Shown: piece by piece, positions 12,301 to 24,300 of the stretch
Layout of the letters: each line of letters begins with the position of its first letter
How positions within the stretch are numbered: the stretch's first letter is position 1
Assembly: GCA_011800805.1 (NCBI GenBank)
Contig: MPNW01000048.1
Location: 6,280-44,200 of the forward strand
Source: Hirudo medicinalis
Taxonomy: Eukaryota; Annelida; Clitellata; Hirudinida; Hirudinidae
Direction of reading: 5' to 3'
Length of the DNA: 37,921 nucleotides
The notes under the pieces: generated by a model
Told to the model about the DNA's origin: nothing
Database searches by the model: none
Seen by the model: the letters and a program-made list of their open reading frames with translations, nothing else
Position numbers and translations under genes: made by a program

Positions 12301-15300
12301 CCAACAAAATACTCAAAAATCTTTAAGAAGTTTTGTGTTATATAAATTCAAAGTTTGAAGTCAGGCAGAGATCGTTAATATATATCAAGAATAGAAGTCT
12401 TAGAATGGAGCCTTGAGGTACATCATACGAAATAAGTTTGACTGATGATTACACACCACGATAGCAGATTAGTTGGGTTCTGTTTTCCAGATAACTTTAA
12501 AACCAGTATAGAGCAATTCCCCGTATTCCATAATATTCTAATTTCTTGATGAGAACTGAATGATTTACCGTGTAGAAAGGCCTTGGATACTTCTGAGAAT
12601 ATTCCAACTGTGTAATTTCTCTGGTCAAGAGCTTCAATGCTCTTCGAGTGTATTTGTACGGAGGCAAGGAGTTACATCCTCTAAATCCGAATTGGTTGTT
12701 TGATACCAGAGAATACTTTGAGAGATATTTGTATACTTATATATATATTACCTTTTCAAAAACTTTAAGTAATTTAAGACCGAGATTGGTCGATAGTTTG
12801 CAGTGATTTTATCACCTACTTTTAAGTCGGAATGACATTTACTGTCTTTAATTGATCAGGAAACTACTCAGAAAACAACTAATGATTTATGATTGAGGCC
12901 AAGGAATTTGCAGTACATAGAATTGAATATTTTGCCAAGCAAAGATCTATTTCATCGTATCCTCAGCTATGAGTGACTTTAATTACTTTGGGCTTGGTTG
13001 ATTATTTCACTGGGAATTGTTGGAAAGATGGCTATTGATTGAACTGCTGGGTACTTTAGGTCGGAGTCAAAAGATGATTGTGCGGTGGTTTTTGTTTAGG
13101 TAGATCAGATCCAATATTGGCAAAGTAAACGTTGAAGCAATTTGCAATATCAGAGGGAGAGGTGGGAAATGTGCCTTCTTTTGAGAGAATACCTTTGCAT
13201 GGATCACACTTTTGACCACTCCAAAGTAGACAGCATTTCCCTAAATTCAGTCAAGTGTTCATTTATAAAAATTTTTGAACTGCCACCTTGTCCTCTTAGC
13301 ATCCATCTCGACACCCTGTCTCTTGCGATCACCGTAGCAAAGCCACTATGGCTCGAAGAGTATTTTTGGGACCAGATATTCTATATCCGGATAATATGTC
13401 GGCAACAGTGATCTCCACTCAAAGTTTTGACCATCAGTCAATCATGATTCTCACAGTGTCAAGTCTAGAAGGGTTTTTTTTGTACAGATCCAGGGTCACT
13501 CTCAACTGAGGCAGATGCTGCCTTTGCAAAAGACGATTCCGGAATCCCATGGATAACTAGATTATTGGACTTTACTTGAGTCTTCAGTTGACTCACTTTG
13601 AGTTTGAGGTTTTTGTTTTCCTTGGAAATAACTTTTATTCTTTCGACCGCCTGCTGGAGCTTTTTTTTAACTGCGATTCCACAGCAAGTCTGGGCATAGA
13701 CTTTTCAACCTGTTCACTTGGACTGTTCATCTTGTTGACGAGGACGGGGAGTTTTAAAACCCGATAGGGCCCCAAAAATTGACGGGTCCCAGGGCACTTG
13801 CTCCCTCTGGCTCCCCTCTCGGCGGTCCTGTTCATAAGTAAAATAAATGTTTTTCTGACATGTCTCTATAAACAAAAAGACTTTATTCAAAAAGCTTTTG
13901 AAGGTGGTGATTAAATGATATATAATGTGTAATGCCAATCTACTCAGATTAGGAAAATGACTTTCTTAATATATTCAATGGATAACACAATTTCGGTGAT
14001 ATTTCCGTCATACTCAGTTCCCTAGCTGATTCTGAGTTATTTTCAACAACTTTAAATGCTTTTGCCTTTGGGTTACTCTATATTTATTCTTGCCTAAATG
14101 GTTAAATTGTTGTACTGGATAAGAACGGATCAATCCCCCGGCTCAGTAGTTGTGAAAAATTAATAAGTCGTGCTGTCAACTTTTTAATTAATGAATCACT
14201 TTCTTTAATCTTCCATCAACTCTGATGCCAATGCTTGATTGCTTAATTTGTAATGAGACTCATTCATATTGCTACGATATATAGCCGACCGATATATCTT
14301 TTATGTTAATTTTATGGTTAAATCAATTTATCATATTCTGGTTAATAAAGGTGATAATAATTATTAATCTTGAATCGATATTTAGATTGACTGTTGAAGA
14401 ACACATGATCCTTTTTGGTGCATTGAGAGGTCTGAGCAAAGATTATGTAGCCGATGAAACGAGAAGGCTATTGGGGGATCTAAACATGGATAAAAAACTT
14501 AACACGGCGACCTCTAAACTTTCCGGTACGTCTACGTCTTCGTAAATATACTTTTATAAATTTATATGAAATAAAATTTACGTAAATTTATATAAAATAT
14601 GTTCATCTACTATACATCTACTATAGTTATTAAGTTTGAGGGGTTAGGCTTAAAGTTTGGTTTATACGAATTCTTTGGAGACAAGAGGATCAAGCAACCT
14701 ATCGAGGGGCGATCCCCGCCCTCTGAAATCCCATTGGAGGTGAATTCAAAGCTGCTCCATAGGTCGTTTTTTAAAAAAGATGCTCAGTCAGTTAATCTCC
14801 CATAGGTTCTCTATAAAGGAAAACTAGAAATGTTAAGGTTATACCAGAACATGTTTTAGATTGATTCCTGTGCTGTCATCGCTTACTTTTTTTTGGCAAT
14901 GTTAAATAGAGATTACAAAAAATAAATAACTTCTGAGGCAGGATCATCAGAGAAATTTCGCAACATGAATATTCATTCACCGGAACGATTGGTAAAAGCA
15001 TGAATTACGAAGTCCAAGAGGGGTCATTTACGAAACAGCATAAATTGCAGCATTTATTTGAGTTTTAAATGAGAAAAAGAGCTACGTCATTTGAAATTTT
15101 ATCTGAACAAGACCTGGCTTCTCTTATCAGCCAAGCAGAATAAGGATTGTTTTGGATAATTGGTCGTCCTGACAACATTCTCAGATTGGAAATTATTTTA
15201 ATCTAGGCGCCTCATAAGAGCATGCAATACATTTCTGACATAACCGAAGATACCAAATAACTTTGAGAAGATTTTATAATTGACTTTGAGAAAAAAATAA

Positions 15301-18300
15301 ATCGGCATTTTGAAAAAGAGCCTTGTTAATTTTATTTGTAAAAATGATATTTTCAAAATAATAGTAGTAATAACAACAACAATAACGGTATTAATAACAA
15401 TAACATCCGCGAAAAGTTGGAAAAGTTATTTTAAACAATAAAAGAACAAAATATTTTTGATCGTTAATTTTTAATCAATTCACATAAAACGTATTAAATG
15501 GTTCACATTTTGAAGTATTTTATGTATATACTACATCATTGTTGTAACCCCCGGCGACAAACCATTAATAAATTTTTGTAATTAAGTTTATATTGATTAA
15601 GATAATAATTTTTTCAGTTTATTTGATTGAAACGCACTGAAATTCTTTTACCTGGCAATAGGACGTCCGTTAGCGGGAGTTTTATCCCTTAGGACGATCC
15701 TTTCCTTTTTGTTTTCTCATTTGTACTTGTGTTTTTTATGCATTAATTGCCTAAATTAATTGCATAAGTCTTCATTCTTTGATGCTGCACTTAAGTAAAA
15801 GCACACAAATACTATTTTGACACTTCATTACGTTGTGTTAATGTATTTTGTAGGAGGAATGAAGCGAATTTTATCCGTAGGCCTGGCTTATCTTGGATCT
15901 CCAAAAGTCATCATTCTCGACGAACCTACATCAGGCGTGGACACATTTACCATGAGACAAATTTGGAATCTTATCAAAAGTTATAGAACAAGTAGCCTAA
16001 CTATTAGAATAAACTCGTTCATATTTAAGATTCACTAATATTATAATGTTTATCACTTTAATAATTTATTATCTTACAACTAATTACTTTAATGGTTTGT
16101 TAGAGGCGTTTGAAGGGAATTCATCCCAAGTCTTTACTTAATTCCATGGCTGAATTAAAATTGGCTATTGGCTAAGTTTCGATTAGAGATTAAACTTTAC
16201 TAATATGTTAAATATTTTCATTCTAGGTCATACTACAATTATAACGACACATTCAATGGATGAAGCAGACATCGTTAGTGATAAAATTGTTGTCATTTGG
16301 AAGGGGATACTAGCTGCAGCTGGAACTTCAATGGAGCTAAAGAAAAATTATGGAAAGGGTTACAAACTCTTCATCGAGATTCAATCATCAAGAAATGGTG
16401 AGGGATGTGAATTTATAGCGAATTGATACTTGTATGTTGAATTTAAAGCCAAAACTTCTGAACTGAAAAAGACTAATACTTAATTTTTAGAACAAAACAA
16501 TGTCAGCAAGTTGAGCCAAACGGAATCTATCACAAAAGTTGTCCAACATTACATTCCTCTATCAAGTTTAGAAATGGAAAATGCAGTGTCCAACGAAATC
16601 GTTTACACGCTTCCTCTTGACGATAGCTCCCAAGCAGCATATCTGGAGTTGTTCAAAGATCTTGAGAGAAATAAGAACAACCTAAAAGTACAAAATTTTG
16701 GAATTTCGAGTCCTGGTTTGGAAGAGGCATGAATATTTGATGTATTTAATAATGAATGTAATCGTTGTAATAATTAACGATTATAATAAAATATATGGTT
16801 GAAAAAAGTGTTAACTTGTACATCCAAAGTCCATTCTCCAAAATTAAAAATTATATTTCCTTCAAGGTGTTTGTAAGAATTAATGAATTAGCGGAAATAA
16901 AAGATGATATAAGTCCAGGTTGGTGTGGTGTTCTTAACCTAGTTCCTGTTGTATTTTCATTCTGTGTGGTCAAATGTTGCAGAAGCCAAAGAATTTGAAC
17001 CATATCCGACTTACACCAAGAGGTCGAAGTTGTTTTTGCCACAAATGTATTCCATGCTGGTCAAAAGGTGTCATTACATTAGAAGAAGTAAATCGTCCCT
17101 CGTTACTCAGGCAAGCCAAGTTATTAACACCCAAGATTTAGATAGAATTTTTGGTTTGCCATAACATCAGGTTATATAATTTAATTTTTAGATATTGACA
17201 CCGCTTGCCCTTTTCTACTCGTACTTATTGTCTAACTACGGTGATGGCAACTGGTTTTTTTTCTCCTCAAATAAAGATTCAATAATTCACCCGTGGTTGA
17301 TGGCACGGCCGAATAACCATCCCCTCGCAACCTTTATTGCGTTAGTTTCAGTTTATTTAATAACATGATGATTACTTGTGATTTTGCAAACGCTCTTAGT
17401 TGACTAGAAGCAGAGCTTGAAATGATTATATTTATTATGTTGAATAGTATCAATACATTTTGCCTACATTTTGCAAGGCACAATTGCATTATAATCATGT
17501 CTAGGCGTGAAAGTCACTTAGACTGGGACCCCTCTGACATCGAGAACTCGTTCCTTACAGGAAGTGGCATGTCTGTGAGATGCCTCAAAGATTTTCATTT
17601 GACGTAATTGATACTTTATATATTAACAGTAATAATGTTTTATTTATATGTAAGTAATTATTTCAATCTGAATTTACAGAGATTTTGATTGCAACGACAT
17701 CGGAAATGTGGATAGCATTGCTTATCCACCCAACTACAACGTCAGCTTCAACAGAAGTTGTGAATGCAATAATGCGAGCATGCAATGTTCGGAAGGTTAA
17801 AAAATTTTTACTAGTTAAGAATTTAAAAAAAATTGATGTTTTATCAATGTGTTATAAATCAAAATTCACTTCATGACTCGAGTTTTCTTTTAGCCGTCTT
17901 TAAAACGTTTGAAGTCTTTGATAATGATTTTAATAACAAAAGACAAAATAATATAAAGGTAAGTCTTGTATCTCCAGTTGATGGCGAACTACCGCTCAAT
18001 GTCGAAGTGGGTGAAAGTTACGTTCTGCATAATTTAACTCACTTTGATGTGATGGATTATCTACTCAAAAGTACAATAGAAAATCTGGAAAACAGGTGAT
18101 TTTCTTTCTTTTCTCAAAATCTAAAATGTTAAACTACTTTCAGTAACTATAAATTATCAAGTTAATATTTCTCTGTGGTTTATGTAACTATATAGAATGT
18201 ACGCATGTTATCATTAATGCTAATAATTACCTCACTGGTCAGATATGGAGGATTTGAATTTATCTCAAAACTTCAAGTCGTGGGCGGCAACATTTCAGAC

Positions 18301-21300
18301 GAAATTACAGAATTTATTGAGAATTTTGTTAATTCTAGCGATGCAGTAGGAGCAGCTGAAAATTTCACTTTTAATAATCTTCAAACACTTATGGATGGCT
18401 GGAAAACATTTAATCTTGAAGAACAATATTTAGTTCGGGTAAGTCTGTCTTAATGAAGTTGCTTTAATGAAATATTTGCAATTATTAGTGGCGGTCATTA
18501 AACAATTTAATTCTATTTGCCTTATCAAAAGTAAGTTATTAACTTTGAATCAGTCTAAAGCTTTTGTTACATTTCAAGAGCCGTCCACGAATCATCGTCA
18601 CACATCTAGGTTCACCTAGCATTAATTTGCGAGGGAAATGTTTGCAATTGGCTAAGAAGCATTTAAATGTATTAGATAATCTCTTTTTTAACATTTCTTA
18701 GCTGAGCTCAAAAAACTTCTAAAAAACTTCTTTAGTCTCTATTTCATAATTTTTGAGCTGTAGGAGTCTCGATGACTCGATAACTTTATTTTCTGATCAT
18801 TTTTCTGATCATCAAACGTGACGAAGAAAATGGATCAAAAATAGGATAATGAAAAAAAATATGATTTTATTTTTAGGGCGACCCAAACACGAACCACCTA
18901 GAGATTTTGTTGCATAAGTTTTTGTATATGTTGTTATATATTGTATCAAACCACATCGATAACGTGATACCTCCTTAAATAAAATCTGTTATTTCTTAAG
19001 TGGTTTATTTTTTAAATAATTAATTAACAACTCAATAAAAATAAAAATTTATTATCTTCAGATATGGCATAATAACTACGGCAAGCTAGCTCTGCCGTCG
19101 TACGTGAATATTTTGAGCAATGCCATATTGAGCTCCAAAGACTTTCACATCGTAACAATTAACGCACCTCGAAGCCTCGTTGAACTGCTGAGAAAAAAGT
19201 GAGACTAACAAACGTAAAGTTCATTCCCTTTTTGCTAAAACAAAAGTTAACCATGCTTCTTCGTTTAATCTGGTACAATTTATTTTTCATTTATTTGTGT
19301 CCCTGTACGGCAATGGATTTTCAGTAATTGTTCATTTTACATGAGAGTCAATCAAGCTAAGATATAGACCTAATATTTGTTCAACCTAGTTTCGAAATGG
19401 CTTATTTAAAACACTGTTTGAACAAAGATATATTATAAACAATAAATTAATTCTGAGAACAAATTCTCTATTAAAATAAAATCAACAAATTCAGCAAAAC
19501 TGTGCGCGATTGAATAATTTTCCTCAAAGCAAAAAATCTTAAACTCCTAATATTTTCGATTGGCATAAAATGTTGTAATTTAAATTTGACAGAGGCAGCC
19601 CTGTTAATGCCATGATAGTATTCCTGGTGTTCAGCATTTGCTTGTCTGTGGTTGCTGCCAGTTTCGTCGTATTTCCTACAGACGAGAGGATGTCTGGATT
19701 TAAACATCTGCAACTAGTCAGCGGGGTTTATCCTTCAGCTTACTGGATTTCGAATTTTTTGTGGGATATGGTTAGCTGCTTTATATATGCAATGTATATT
19801 GGAATCGACAAGAATTATGGGAGCAATTAGATGCATTTATATAAAACAACACTTGAAAACCAACAAGAAGCGAGCAAGAACTAAGAAGATTGCACAACAA
19901 TTTAACTTAGTTCTGACATCATTTTATGCGATATCAGGTTCACATAACGTGTGCGTTAAGGGACCCAAAAATTTGTTTTTCTTTTCTCTCGATTAGAACC
20001 GAGATTTTGATCTACCACTAGATTTAATAGTTACCTAAAGAAATTGAGCAAATCAAACAATATTTAAAGGTTGCACAAAGCTTGTAATTTTTAAATTATC
20101 ATGCATCGTTCATGTACTCAATTGTTCAAAGTAATTTTTACAGAAATTACAATGGAGCAGTTTAACTCATGACAGTAGTTTTCAGGAATTGGCCTGCCGA
20201 TGACTTTCTGGCGCAAAACGGAGTCCACAAATTGCAGAGCTTTTTTTCTCATCAGGAAACAGTTTTCGATGCTCCTGTGAAAGTAGGAGTAGAAACTGCT
20301 TCTGGTCTTCATTTCTGGTCAGAATTGCATTGAAGTCCTGAATTAATTTCAAGCCCCTTTCTGCTCATTCACAACGGTTTTGACGGAACTATTTTTTCTG
20401 CTGTTTTGAAAGCTTCATTGTCATTTTCAAGAATGATTGTGGCAAACCAAGGATGGAAAAGGATGTTTTTGTATTAGATGTAACAAACTAGCTTAGTTTG
20501 TTCTGTGTAATCACCTTTATCACCGAGTCTGTGGGATGAATCATCAGATCCTTCAAATTCGCGAATGTTCAACATTTGCATTTTCTGTTGTGGATAGCAA
20601 ATTTTACCGGATATCGGCTATCGGATAATTCCGGATAGTTCAACTACCGGATCCGGATTTATGTTGCCCGTCGTTAGAAATGTCCATTAAAAAAAAATCA
20701 ACGAAACTCAGAGATTGTCCATATTTTTTATTTTGTTATTAAAAAATAAATTTAAATGGGGTGCCCACTCATTCAGTAGTGGAAAGCGCCATGAATTTTG
20801 ACACCACCACTTCAATGAGTTATCTTCTTGGGTTGTCTTGATGGTTTGTCAAAGTAAATTTTCATTTCAACATCCACATTTCCACATTAGGGCCAGCAGG
20901 GCCACCGACAGAAATTTCGGGTCCCTAGGCCCCAGGGACCCCCATGTTTTGTCATTTTGGTAAAGGAAAAGCAAAAAAAAGCCGTGATTGTAAATTTTTA
21001 ATACTTTAATACCAAAGCATTGCAGGGACCTTGGGAACTTGCTGTCCTCCTCTCGACGGCCATGACTGCAAGTTATAAAAAGTATCAACAAATACTTCCA
21101 AGTAAAACTTCTAACGCGATTAGGAGAAGCAGCTACAATTTAATCAATTTAAAATAAACTTGCGTAACATTTATGTGGATAATAAAACTAAGAAGCATTT
21201 AAAAGAAACAAAGAAATTTGTCTAAATTTATATAATAAGTAAGATAAATTAAATAGCTATTCATGTCGGATAATTGGCTACCGGATACCGGATATTTCAG

Positions 21301-24300
21301 GATGGACTTTCATAATAATATTTAAATTATTAAATACATTATAATAAACCTAATTAAATCGTTATCGCGATTTTTAATGTAAAAACCAAATTTAAAATCT
21401 TGAAAGCGGTTTTGCAGAATAATGATTACATATTTAAGTTCTGCTCAACATTACCTTCTAAAATATATATAATTATTAAAGTGGGTAATTTCAGAATACA
21501 TTTACAATTAATTTCAAATAATTAGGTGAAAAATTTCAAAAAATGCTTTTGAAATTGATTAAAATCCATTCGATAAAGACATAACTAAGGAAAATAATTT
21601 TAAAAATTTAAACTATGTTGTAGTATATGAAACATTAGCTATAAAAGTTTCGTAATTTAAGATTTTATTTCTAATCACACAAACCAAATTTTCGATGAGC
21701 AAGTTCATGCAAAAGATAATATATTTTATATATTTTTTTCGATTATGTATTTCAATTTTGCAAAAATTACCTTTCATAACATATAACAATTATAGCTTTA
21801 CTCCAAATAAACGTGCCGAAAACGAATTTTGTGTATTTAAGTAACAAATGTCGAAAATTGCAGAAAATTCGTTTAAAATTCACCAGATAGGGATATCACT
21901 ATGAAAAATTCTGAATACATAGCAAATATTTTCTAGTATGAATAAATAGTATTAAACGTGATGATGAAAATAAAATCTTAAAAATACAAACTTAGCCAAA
22001 CATAATAAGACCGGAGGCGAAATCAGTTATAAAATGCTTTAATTAAAAAAATCGAAAATTTCAAAACAAATTAGATTAAAAATCAACCGTTAAAGATACT
22101 GTTGGCTCTTTCGTAATTTAGTTAATTTTATACGATTGCATTTAGTTAAGTTTTGTAAGTAAGATTTTATTTTTAGTAATTTTTTAATACTATAATTTCA
22201 TGCCAAAATATTTGCAATATTGTGAAATATTTCCCGTAATTATATCTTTATAGCGTGAATTTTAAATGATTTTTTTCTGCAATTTTGGGAATTTTTTATT
22301 TGAATATTCAAGAATAGTTTTCAAATCTGCGTTCAATTTGATTAAGTGTATAATTAACACATATTCTAAAATATAATTTTTTATAGAGTTCATATACACA
22401 GTCTATCTTTGCATTTAACCGTCTCAATCGACGAAAGTATGGTTTTTATGATAAGAATGAGGATTGAAATAAAATCTGAAATTTTGGAAATATTGTAGCC
22501 AATGTTCTACATGCTGTAATTAATTCGCAATTTTCTATGGTAGTATATATTGCTATATCTTTAACGGGTGAATTTTATTCGATTTTTAAGCTATTTTTGC
22601 TATTTGTCATTTAAATATTCAAAATTAACTATTCCAAAATTGCCGACAGTACGTATTGTACATATTTTAAAAGGTAATTTTGGGGTAATTTAAAATTTGT
22701 AATCATTATTTGATCAAATTGCATAAAACTTCTAAATATTGGGTTTTACGTTAAAAATCGTGATAAACGTCTAATTATAATATTTTTAAATATTTATTAT
22801 ATTTAATTATCAAATATCTCTAATAAGTACAAATTTTTTAAGATGTCACATGCATTTGTATCTTTAACTGTTGATTTTTAATCTAATTTGTTGTTTTTTA
22901 ATTATTCGATTTTTTCACACTCATTAATACCATCGTATTCTAGTAAAATAACGTTTCTATAAAGTCTCAGTCTATCTAAAGATGTTTGGGGAAAGATTGC
23001 AAATGTAACATGTGGAGATAGAAAGGCTTTACAAAAAAGGTGTAAGAAGTCATAATGAAAAGTTGTGATGGTTTTGGAAAAATGATCAAAGACAAATTAA
23101 ATCTGTGAAATATAAAAATTGTTGTAAAGTAAAGTAAATGCTATCAATTGGTAACAAGCGTCGTTTGATTGAAATGTGTGGATTATTTATTTATTACATT
23201 ACACATTTTTAAAAATCACCCGTTAAAGATGTAATATCGTTAGCTCAACAGAATGTAACTCAACGATAAACTTTAAGTCTTTATTAACGTAAAACAACTT
23301 CTATGTATATCGCCAATGTATCTCGACTCCTAATGTCAGTAACGCCAAACAACTGGAAAGAGAGTCTTAACAAGAAGGAAGGTCAGCAAGCAGGTAGCCA
23401 GCAGGTAAGCCCGCCAAGCGGCGGCCAGGTAAGCTAGCTATGTAACAAAAGATAAAAGGTTAAATAAGTTAAGATAAATAATTAATAATTATTTCTTAAA
23501 TTAACCATCAATTGGATTGTTCAAAGTTTTTGTAATTTCAAATTTAAATTGTTTAATCCGCAAACGTCTTCTGTTCGATCGAAAACAAAATTGGAACAAC
23601 ATTTTGTGAAGCATCTTAATTCCAAGTTTGGCTTTCATCAGTCTAATCTAATTTAGTAGTTAATCTAAAATGAGCAGTATTAGTAACCTCTTAACACACA
23701 TGTATTCACGTACTTCTCAAGTCAGTATCAAGAAAACCCCTCGCATAACTAAGACGAAGGTAAAAAAGGTAAATGGTTTGTAAACTTTCATTGCGTCATC
23801 TCGCGGTTGGTTATGGCAACTCAAAGGAGACTGCGAACACAACCTTTCGGATGCTAACTCTACTTCGCGATGCTCTAAAACAACTCTTACTAACCATTCG
23901 CAAATTCTTTTAAACACTGTATTACAAAGATGTTGATCACATGATTAATTAAATTCTGCTTTCAAATGTTAATGTTTTCTGCGGCAGGTACTGTATCTTA
24001 TCATGATGGGCATCTTTGTACTTGGCATATTTATTTATTTAGAATCTGATACTTTGACTCCGAAACAATTTGGAAATATAATTCTTCTCTGTGTCTGTTT
24101 TGGGTTAGTTCAATAAGTTAAACATTCATCTTGTATTTATTTTGATGCCTCTGATAAACAACATTTAAACTTGAAAAATTCTCTTAAACTCTGTTTGATT
24201 ATAAAGACGCCAAAGACGTTATTTTTACGGTAACTTAATTTTTATATAATTGTGCAGGAATAGTATTATTATTCTTAAACTTTCTGTATGTAAATGGTTT

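Larger units (their letters stand above)
11103..14385 (+). other. ABCA intron, 3.28 kb, repeat-filled
   Basis: This intron splits the NBD1 Q-loop exon from the LTVEEH exon. It contains a GC-richer island (11360-11880), a minus-strand LINE remnant (12110-13835) and otherwise AT-rich sequence without visible coding content. Confidence 0.85.
19771..23987 (+). other. ABCA intron, 4.2 kb, repeat-rich
   Basis: The largest contiguous repeat block. It holds an unrecognised antisense ORF region (20118-20340), CCGGATA-rich blocks, a short GC-rich repeat, and an inverted ~305-bp satellite. It separates the TM8-side exon from the TM9-side exon of the transporter. Confidence 0.8.

Noticed and set aside
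13635..13938. Two overlapping minus-strand ORFs of 66 and 74 codons
   Set aside because: They arise from the LINE ORF1 remnant and the GC-rich repeat beside it, in shifted frames.
23380..23440. CAGGTAAG-type motifs as alternative splice donors
   Set aside because: They lie in a short low-complexity GC-rich patch without an open coding frame upstream.
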